From Halicephalobus mephisto (lineage: Eukaryota > Nematoda > Chromadorea > Rhabditida > Panagrolaimidae): 32,775 nt of DNA. This document shows, piece by piece, positions 26,001 through 32,775 of the stretch. The DNA lies in assembly GCA_009193035.1 (NCBI GenBank), contig SWDT01000128.1, positions 1 to 32,775 of the forward strand. Direction: 5' to 3'. The notes beneath the pieces were generated by a model. It searched no databases. It saw only the letters and a program-made list of their open reading frames with translations, and was not told the DNA's origin. Made by a program: the position numbers and the translations under genes. Numbering within the stretch: position 1 is the stretch's first letter; every line of letters begins with the position of its first letter.

Positions 26001-28291
26001 TTATGAAATTTAAAATTTTCTAGATTTTATAATTTAAAAAAAAATCTTTTTTTTTTAATTTTATAAAGTTTTTAATTTTTCTTTATAATTTTTTAAAAAA
26101 TATTTTTAAATTTAAATTTTATGAAATTTAAAATTTTCTAGATTTTATAATTTAAAAAAAGTCTTTTTTTTAAATTTTATGAAGTTTTTAATTTTTCTTT
26201 ATAATTTTTAAAAAAATCTTTTTAAATTTAAATTTTATGAAATTTAAAATTTTCTAGATTGTCAATGTCCGGATTCCCCGAAGGTGCTTGCAGGTCAGCA
26301 TTACGAACAAAATCATACTTTTTACGAAAATTGCGGCTTCATGGATTGCTTCTGGAGGATCTATCCGCCGTCTTCTGAAGACTTGTACAGAATGGTGATG
26401 AAAGTGAATTACAAACTTCAGGCAGAATCAGAATTCATCGAAATTTCGAACGGAGAAAACATGGAAAGAAATCCGGAAAGAATCAGACTCGAATTTGACG
26501 CTGTTCCGGACGAGGGCGACACTGCTGAAAGATTCATCGAATATGATATAGGATTACCGTATGTCCAGATATGGTATCATCGACAAGGCGACAACGTCGT
26601 CGGAGACAGAATTTTCAATTTCGAATATGATTGGAGAAAAAGATGCCAATGTGGACCTGCAGTTCTCGACGCGAATTCGGAAGACTGGCTTCAGTTGACA
26701 AGTCCTGACTATCCCACCAGTTACTGTAACAAGTAAGTTATACTTAGTCACTGGGATTTCAAAATTTTTAGGATTTTCGAAAATTTTTAGGATTTTTAGG
26801 ATTTTCGAAAATTTTTAGAATTTTTAGGATTTTCGAAAATTTTTAGAATTTTTAGAATTTTTAGGATTTTTGAAAATTTTTAGAATTTTTAGGATTTTCG
26901 AAAATTTTTAGAATTTTTAGGATTTTTTAGGGTTTTTAGAATTATTTAAAATCGAAAATTTCGAATTTTTTTAAAATACATTTTTTAAATTTTTTTTAAA
27001 CATATTTTTTAAATTTTTTTTTAAAATAACATAATTTTTAATTTTTTTTAACATATTTTTTTAAATAATATAGTTTTTTATTTTTTGTAAATATTTTTTT
27101 TATTGTTTTAAAAATAATAGTTTTTTATTTTTATTTTCAGTTTGAGCTGTACTTGGCTGATCCAGGCTCCTCTGCATCACATTATCCAAGTCAATATTAC
27201 GGATTTTCTGACGGAAATCGATCAAGATTTTCTAGGAATTTTCAACGGAAATGACACAAATGGGACTCATATTGAGTTGCTGTCGGGAATGGAGCAGTTT
27301 GAGAATCTGATTCTGAGCAACGGAAACACGATGTCGATTATGTTCACTTCCGACGTGTCTCTGTCCTTGAGGGGATTCTCACTCTGGTACAAAGCAAGTA
27401 AGTACTTAAAATTAATTACAAAATATTTTAAAAAACATAATTTTGATCAATTAAAATGGAGCCAATTTTTCGTTTTTTATAAAATAGAAAATAAACGCGA
27501 GTCGATTTTGGAAAGCCATTCCAGTTTGCCATTCATTTCCTTCCACTGGATTGGAATTAGGCCGTTCATTCCTACATAAAGCGTGAGCTAAGCCAGTCAT
27601 TCTGTTTTTTAAATTTTGAGCCAGCACGAGTCATTTTTGACAAATCATTCATTTCTATTTTCCAAGTGCGAGTCAAATCAGCAATGTTTTTTTTAAAATG
27701 AAAATCAGCGCGAGTCGCTTCCAATAAGTCAGTCATTCCTCTATAATCGAAATTGGTGACAGTCATTTTCGGCAAACTGCTTTAACTTACCATTCATTCC
27801 TGCTTCCCAAGTGGGAGCCAAACCAGTCATTCCCTTTTAATAAATCCAAACTAGTGCGAGTCATTTTCCGTTCTGCTTTCTGTTTTTTGTTTATTTTTTT
27901 ACAAAAATAATTTATAAATTTGTTTTTTCGGAGTATTATTATTATAAACAATCAAATGATATTTAAAATTGATTTAATTTAAAAATACTCACAAATATTA
28001 AAAAATAAGATCAATTTCGATATAAAAAAACAAAAATCACACATTACTATTCCAGAACCAATGAACGGATATCCGGGATCTGGCTTGATTGGCAAGTTCC
28101 CGGCTTGGATATTCCTGTTTTTCTGTTTAATCCTGATCGTCGGAGGAATTTTTTTCTACATGATAAAAACGGACAAATTGGACACTTCCCACATCGATTT
28201 CAGAACTATCAGATTCATAAATTCAACTTCAAGAAGAACAGAATCAGAAGCTTCATTGATGAATCCTGTTTATCGACCTACGATTCATTAA
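23021..28291 (+). CDS. type I membrane protein with about five CUB-like modules, 8 exons
   Basis: A predicted 719-aa secreted-pathway protein. Exons: 23021-23091, 23295-23894, 24441-24577, 25015-25264, 25730-25863, 26258-26732, 27141-27397, 28056-28291; all phases agree. Residues 1-19 form a signal peptide (LFLILLIFGFFQFIN). The ectodomain repeats CUB-type features: SPGFPIHYC, SPGYPLEYC and SPDYPTSYC mark three module starts, and CQCP and CQCG mark two module boundaries; spacing suggests five modules, some degenerate. NGT and NIT sequons suggest glycosylation. A single transmembrane helix lies near residue 660 (AWIFLFFCLILIVGGIFFYM), followed by a tail of about 45 residues. Ligand and function are unknown. 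The start is 107 bp after the SLC19-like stop on the same strand. I do not recognise a specific orthologue. Confidence 0.85.
23100..23290 (+). repeat. tandem array GAATAGTGTCT in CUB-gene intron 1
   Basis: Six units about 31-39 bp apart centred on GAATAGTGTCTATTTTTA or GGATAGTGTCTAATTTTT fill the 203-bp intron. The following exon opens with GAATAGTGTTTCTTTC, a close match to the unit, so the array and exon start appear related. Confidence 0.82.
24600..24960 (+). repeat. tandem array in CUB-gene intron 3
   Basis: Four or five units of about 65-95 bp share GATTCTGAAATCGGCTGAAA, TTTCATCGATTTCGAAATTT and TTCTAAAATTTAATGAAG. Non-coding. Confidence 0.75.
25300..25680 (+). repeat. tandem array in CUB-gene intron 4
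   Basis: Degenerate units of about 29 bp based on GGAATTTAATAGAAAATTTA and AAAATTT are present. The array fills most of the intron between the GTTCGT donor at 25265 and the TTTCAG acceptor at 25728-25729. Confidence 0.72.
25864..26257 (+). repeat. tandem array in CUB-gene intron 5 that repeats the 3' splice site
   Basis: Three copies of a unit of roughly 110-125 bp. Each contains ATGAAATTTAAAATTTTCTA immediately followed by GATT. The last copy supplies the acceptor used by exon 6 (TTTTCTAG ending at 26257); the two upstream copies at about 26003-26026 and 26121-26144 are potential decoy acceptors. Confidence 0.85.
26733..27140 (+). repeat. tandem array TTTTTAGGATTTTCGAAAA in CUB-gene intron 6
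   Basis: About 26758-26945 is a run of short units TTTTTAGGATTTTCGAAAA and TTTTTAGAA. Each contains a TTTTTAG that looks like a nematode acceptor. The rest of the intron is low-complexity A/T. The acceptor assigned from phase and CUB similarity is the TTTTCAG at 27134-27140. Confidence 0.8.
27480..27860 (+). repeat. degenerate repeats GCGAGTCATTTT in CUB-gene intron 7
   Basis: Roughly six diverged units of about 60 bp are built on CCAGTCATTCCT and GCGAGTCATTTT. Related CAGCGCGAGTCG tails occur in LDAH-like intron 1 on the opposite strand (18600 and 18800 regions). No coding capacity is supported. Confidence 0.6.
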
Positions 28292-28306
28292 AATTTATAA
28301 AAAAAA

Positions 28307-29808
28307 TTAATTCCCAGTTTCTCTTGCTTTCAGGTATTCTGCGGTTTTTTTTGAAGGTTCTTTAAGTTTAAAATTCCATTTGAAAAAAGGAATAGTCTTC
28401 CCGACGTTGAAATCTTTTTCTCTAAGATGTCCCGCGTCGATCTCCAGAAGGAAAGGCCGGCCTTTGGTCCAGGACCTGAGTTTGCCTTCTTCGTAAATGT
28501 CGATTCTTCGAGAAATCACAGAATAAATAAACAAAAGATTAAATTGAGGATATTCTGACTGAAATAAGGTAATTTAAATAATCATTACTGAAAATTAACC
28601 ATTTTTATGACAAAATTATTTCGAATTTTAGAAATTTCTAAAATCCTAAATTTTTTATTTTTTAAATTTATAATGAATTTAGAAAAATTCAAATTATTCT
28701 AGAAAGTTTCAAAAGTCCAATAACTCTAAAAATTTTAGAAAATTTCGAAATTTAAAAAAAATTATAAAAAATACAGTAATTTTTCGATCAACAAACTGCA
28801 GCCATTCTGTCGAAGACAGAAAAACATTATTTATTTCGCTCCAGGGAGGCTATCGTATATCAGTTCTTTCTCGTTTAGAAAATTCGTGCATTGCGCATTT
28901 TACGAGTGATGGAACCCATTTTCGGCGAGTTCTTTGATCGTGTGATAACACAGGTTTCCTGAAGTCAGATCTAACTGAATACAATCAACACATAAGAATC
29001 TCTGGTTGTAGTTTCCACAGTATTTGATTCTGAATATAGTCGATGGCAGAATTGCATCCCAACGGAAGATTGATTCTAATTGAGTGTAATCAACATAATA
29101 ATACTTTTTTAACTGAAAACAAACATGGTCCAAACACGTTGATTATATTTAATTAGAATCAACCTTCTCTTGGATTGCAATTCTGCCACCGATTGCACTC
29201 AGTTAGAGTCAAATAATGTGGAAACTACAGCCAGGGATTCTTGTGTGTTGATTCCATTCAGTTAAGTCTGATTTCAGAAAACCTGTAAACAATTACGAAA
29301 CAACTGTCACAAAATCAATACGCAGGTTATTGTGGTTCTCATGAGATCTCTGCTATTCATTTCGAGACAATTTTACAACAACATCCATATCTGCTTTTTT
29401 ATAATACTCTAATTTTACGCATATAAGCACGGCGTCCGACACTCGGCCAACTTTTTTCGCATATAAACCCGTGTTTATATGCGTAAAATTAAGGTAATAA
29501 TATTGGTTCAATTGCCCAAGTTAGAGATTTAAATAAAGGAATAACCGAAATGACAACAAAACTTACGTTTGTGGCTCTGAACCAGAGTTCATCAGGAAGA
29601 ACCTGAATCGGCTGACTTGGGGGTCCAGCTTCGAGGAGTTCAATGGGGCAATCGCCATATTCGATTTCTCCGTATTGTTGTTTCAAAAAAGTCCTCGTCG
29701 GTTCTCCTTCACAATCGTAAATGTACATCGGTCTTTTGTAGACGTCAATCCACATCCCAGGCCTTACGTTATCCGCCCGGTAGTATCTTCTGTAGCCATC
29801 TGAAGACC
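28307..29808 (-). CDS. EFHC-like DM10-domain protein, last two exons
   Basis: 3' part of a gene of the EFHC1/EFHC2 family; these proteins bind axonemal microtubules in cilia and flagella through DM10 domains. Exons on the minus strand: about 29808 (or 29800) to 29567, and 28558-28307 (stop TAA), joined in phase 0. The upstream exon carries the end of one DM10 domain, with GMWIDVYKRPMYIYDCEGEP matching the family pattern of hydrophobic-G-R-x-F-F-I-Y-D-C-D and TRTFLKQQYG following. The last exon starts a further DM10 domain (FIYSVISRRIDIYEEG, then FNVGKTIPFFKWNFKL) and ends soon after. No earlier exons were found up to 30760, and the transposase then occupies the same strand, so the 5' part is either outside the window or lost. 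The foldback MITE copy 2 sits in the intron. Confidence 0.7.
28951..29286. mobile_element. foldback MITE, copy 2
   Basis: Same length as copy 1 at 9961-10296, with no indels and about 15 mismatches in 336 bp by eye. It starts CAGGTTTCCTGAAGTCAG and ends CTGATTTCAGAAAACCTGT; these ends are inverted repeats and the pairing continues for about 150 bp. It lies in the intron of the EFHC-like gene. Confidence 0.87.
29411..29490. repeat. 80-bp palindromic element with 22-bp arms
   Basis: The left arm AATTTTACGCATATAAGCAC pairs with the right arm ending GTGTTTATATGCGTAAAATT with one mismatch. Inside, CGCATATAAAC-CCGT-GTTTATATGCG forms a second perfect 11-bp hairpin. The interior (GGCGTCCGACACTCGGCC) is unusually GC-rich. 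It could be a very small MITE. Confidence 0.7.
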
Positions 29809-29999
29809 TGACGCACTTTTGGATGTGAAAACACTTATTATAAAAAATATTTTTGCAAAATTTCTTGAATTTTCAGAAAATTTTAGTTTGTAAACGAAAT
29901 TTCAGATATTCGTCCCAAAATAATATTATAAAAGTTAAAAAAAGAGAATTATTATGAAATCATAAAGCTGTAAAAATTAAAAGTTGTTACGAACCCGGT

Positions 30000-30250
30000 C
30001 TAGCATTGCCGGAACAACGCCACAAAACCGCTTGTAGGACGGCACACGGTGTGACACCGATCACAGAAACACCTAGTGTCGGTGGTGTGTCGCTTGTCAC
30101 TATTTGAAACACCCATGTTCGGTGGTGTGTCGCTTGTCACTATCTGAGACACCCAGTGTCGGTGGTGTCGCGGTGGTGTCGCGGCGATGACGCGGCGGTG
30201 TGTCAGTGGTTGGCCGTTTGTCCCTCTATGAGAGTTTCTCTGGGGGTTCA
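30000..30250. repeat. GC-rich minisatellite GGTGGTGTGTCGCTTGTCAC
   Basis: Two clear 40-bp units at about 30080-30160 share CGGTGGTGTGTCGCTTGTCA and AAACACCC or AGACACCC. Partial units built on GGTGGTGTCGCGG follow to about 30210. The block is strikingly GC-rich compared with the surrounding A/T-rich DNA. Confidence 0.78.
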
Positions 30251-30494
30251 TATGGGCGCAACCGGCAAAAAGAGTTGTTTTATTTTTGATAAATATTTAC
30301 CAAATTTAATTATTTTTAATTGTTTTTAATGGTTTAAAAAAATTAAAAAACAGAATCGACTCGAACAACTTCAGCATTCATATATCTCATCGAAATGACT
30401 CCTCTGCACTGGACTTCTCCGCCGTGGAATTCTAGAATTCTACTTTACCTTTGGGATCCTTGTTATCCTGAAAACCTGAAATACAAATTAGTAA

Positions 30495-30567
30495 AGCACG
30501 GACTCGAACCTACAACCTCTCGCACCCCAACCCAAGCGCACCCAACCGCCGCACTACAGCTGCCTGG
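30495..30567 (-). repeat. tRNA-like segment, possibly tRNA-derived SINE or pseudo-tRNA
   Basis: On the minus strand this 73-nt stretch contains GGTTCGAGTCC, a perfect polymerase III B-box, and upstream TAGTGCGGCGGTTGGGTGC, which resembles an A-box and D-arm. A 4-bp D stem can form, but acceptor, anticodon and T stems pair poorly, so I do not call a functional tRNA. Confidence 0.4.
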
Positions 30568-30761
30568 CCAACCCTCAAATCAACATCACTATGCTCGTTT
30601 GCATCTCTATTACGCGCGCAGCGTTATCTTTATCCGGTATCTGACCTTACTTTTTATTAAGAAACTTCCTGATTTTCAATCCCAGAAAAGACAATGAAAT
30701 GTCTCCAACAACCCCCACATCTATATTCCACAACGACATCACTAAATTTATCACCCATGCA

Positions 30762-32775
30762 TTAATCATGTTCATACACGTGAGAAACAGGGACAACATA
30801 GTTACGTAAAGACGACATAAGGAAACCTTTTCTTTTGATGAGTTCACTACCGATGACTATGGGCTTTTCTTCAGAAAGAATCTGACCGTAACAGCTAAAT
30901 GTAAGGCTGTTTTTAAGCAACGGATGAATTAAACTTGAGATTTCCCAAAGCTTCTTGATTCTCAATGGTTTGATTTGACACAAGATTGCTTCGTCGTCAT
31001 TCTTGACGAAATATTCAATTGTTGCCGGCCGCAAGATTCCTTTTTCAGCGGCAAAGTAACAAATTGAGTCTGATGAGCAGCTTTTTGCATGAGAAGCCGT
31101 GAAGTCGTATCCATTTAATCGAAGTCGTGAAGGACCCACTGTAAGCTTTGTCATTTGAGAAATTAGTGTATCTGACGGAATTGAAATAGATTCTGCATAA
31201 CCATCCTTTTGGTTAGCGATTGACTTCAGCAACGATCCAAGCTGACTATCTTCTTTATCCTTGAAAAACAATTTTGCAGCAGCACATTGTTGCGATCTTT
31301 GACAAATTTGCTGCAAAACAATTTTTGGATCTTTAGCGGTGACAAAATCCTTCATTCTTCCCATCAGATTTTCTCCAGCAAAACAAGAAGACCCTTGAAG
31401 AGGACCATGAAGACGCACTTGGTTGGGAAAATGCGTGATATCATGGATTTTTGGGCTATAAGGGTTCCCGCTGAATAGTCCATCACGTCCACAAAACCAT
31501 TCCTTTAATAAAGAATCTGAATGCAAGATTTGATTCTCAGTAACTTCATCCAGACAGAGACCAAGAACTCCAGAAATACATTGCAGAATGTTTTCGATTT
31601 GCAGTTTCCGATGAGTTATGCTTTTTCCTAATATTTTACTGTCACCGTGTACTTCGAATAAAGCAATAACTGCAACGTAGGTGATTAGTAATTTCCATTC
31701 GGTCGCTTTGTACAGCTTCATATCCTCCAAAGAACGGAGTCTTCTTCCTCTTAATTCCGATGGTAAGCTTTTTGAAAATGTTGAAATAATGTTGTTGAAG
31801 TGTTCTTTAATAGAATTAGATTCAAATAACGACTTTAAATCGTCTTGCACAGGTCCTTCATAGAAAGTGTGCATAATATCTGCGACATAGCAAGTTGGAA
31901 TATTTAAGTGTTCGAAGATTGCACAATTTCCTTTGACAGGACCAATAGAATTTCCAGTTTCGCTTGCTTTTTTTGCAGCTTCTAAATACTCAGCTTTAGT
32001 CCTTGGTCTGTATTGATAATCTCTGTACTGAATATAGCTGAAAAATTTAAAACTCAACATAAAAACAATTATTTAAAACAACCAACCCATTGATATGTTT
32101 CCCTTCAACATGGCAACGAACACATGGATGATTTCCATTTAGCTTTACTTGCAGCAGCGATGATTTAGCAGGAATATCGCCCTGTACTTGAATAATTTTA
32201 AATGAATAATGTTTCCCGTCGAGAATCATTCCATTAGAAAGCTGACTGTTAAACTGCTTTGTCAAATACTTCCATACAGGCTTCCCGTCTCCATAATATC
32301 CGAATAAATATAGAAAATTGTCTTCGGCAAATCTTACAGACATAGGTAAATTCAGCAACGTAGCTCCAAGAATCCAAAGTTGTTGAGAAGCGGAGTTGGA
32401 TATCTTTGCTCCATCAGTGTAGAGTGCAAAATAAAGGACATTCTCAGCAAATTCACAAGCTGATCCATTAAGTGCATCTTTATAAACATTTGGAGGAAGA
32501 GATTGTAGCTCCTGGCAATAACTTCGAATTGTGCTTCGATTTCTGTTGAATAAATCTTGGATTTGTGGCAGGAAATCGAAACTGATCACTTGACTTTGCT
32601 TAATAATTGGATTTCTGCAACCACAAACATCAACTGGATGAGGTTTAGAAGATGCAGCAAATATCGGAGTGTGCCGAGGCTTCTGTCTTCTGAGGCAATT
32701 AGAGATCCTCAATCCACATCCTTTACAAACTTCAACTTGTGTCGGCAGAGGAATTGGGACATCTGTGGCTTTCTT
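30762..32775 (-). CDS. TNP2/CACTA-Plavaka-like transposase, 5' end outside the window
   Basis: Transposase of the CMC-type DNA transposons (CACTA/Plavaka group) with a TNP2-like domain. Exon A runs from the window edge at 32775 to 32087; exon B from 32037 to the stop at 30762. The 49-nt intron (GTTGGT donor, TTTTTCAG acceptor) is in phase, and 654 aa are visible. Exon A begins with a Cys-rich piece (CKGCG) that may bind zinc, then the TNP2-type core with LYTDGAKISN, NLPMSVRFAEDNFLYLFGYY, the GDIPAKSSL motif, and HPCVRCHVEG. Exon B carries NIPTCYVADIMHTFYEGPVQ, HDITHFPNQVRLHGPLQGSS and SCFAGENLMGRMKDFV, matching the downstream region of such transposases. There are no internal stops, so the copy may be recent or domesticated. 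Terminal repeats were not found within the window. Confidence 0.82.

Larger units (their letters stand above)
29809..30761. other. about 950 bp without a supported gene
   Basis: Upstream (on the minus strand) of the EFHC-like exons. It holds a GC-rich minisatellite (30000-30250), a tRNA-like segment (30495-30567) and plain A/T-rich sequence. Frames on either strand through the minisatellite look spurious. A tiny EFHC exon cannot be excluded. Confidence 0.6.

Noticed and set aside
30000..30251. Minus-strand 83-codon frame rich in His, Arg and Thr
   Set aside because: It is a translation of the GC-rich minisatellite.
30495..30567. Functional tRNA gene
   Set aside because: The B-box is perfect, but acceptor and anticodon stems do not pair, so it is listed only as tRNA-like.

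Overview
The window looks like nuclear DNA of a nematode. The evidence is AT-rich introns with TTTCAG/TTTTTAG acceptors, several very short introns (40-48 nt), acceptor-like sites directly or a few bases upstream of start codons (as expected for spliced-leader addition), closely spaced co-oriented genes, and orthologues of conserved animal genes. Exons were joined by hand from splice consensus, reading phase and family knowledge. Except where noted, the exon lengths sum to whole codons. No database search was possible, so species and clade are not assigned.

Layout, left to right. (1) 1-1158: most of a mariner element with an uninterrupted DD34D transposase and a right terminal inverted repeat; the left end is outside the window. 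(2) 1201-5778 (+): vps-41, a HOPS subunit (WD40, CHCR, RING-H2), with one apparent 1-nt frame offset in exon 2. (3) 5779-8772: intergenic, only repeats and unrecognised sequence. (4) 8773-14207 (+): a 627-aa protein with an unusual order: an unrecognised N-terminal half, then RING, a B-box-like Cys/His region and a coiled coil. Its introns carry foldback MITEs, a LINE fragment with a 12-bp target-site duplication, and a dispersed intronic repeat. (5) 14208-16396: intergenic, with a MITE and tandem repeats. (6) 16397-17059 (+): rpl-15. (7) 17149-19139 (-): an LDAH-like serine hydrolase. (8) 19280-20308 (-): rpn-11, the proteasome deubiquitinase; LDAH follows 140 bp downstream on the same strand, so the two may form an operon. 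(9) 20567-22913 (+): an SLC19/FOLT-type transporter, head to head with rpn-11 across a 258-bp shared promoter region. (10) 23021-28291 (+): a 719-aa type I membrane protein with about five CUB-like modules. (11) 28307-29808 (-): two exons of an EFHC/DM10-domain gene, tail to tail with the CUB gene and with only 15 bp between the stop codons. (12) 29809-30761: a GC-rich minisatellite and a tRNA-like (SINE-like) segment. (13) 30762-32775 (-): a TNP2/CACTA-Plavaka-like transposase running off the right edge.

The conserved genes are housekeeping genes for lysosomal tethering, ribosome, proteasome, lipid hydrolysis and vitamin transport, and they do not form one pathway. The most distinctive feature is intron content: most long introns are filled with their own private tandem array, and a TTGATATATGRA-like motif recurs in introns of unrelated genes. 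Specific points worth checking are a SKN-1-type site upstream of rpn-11, a tandem array carrying copies of its own 3' splice site, and an array that resembles the first bases of the next exon. I found no clear evidence of a wholly new biological system.
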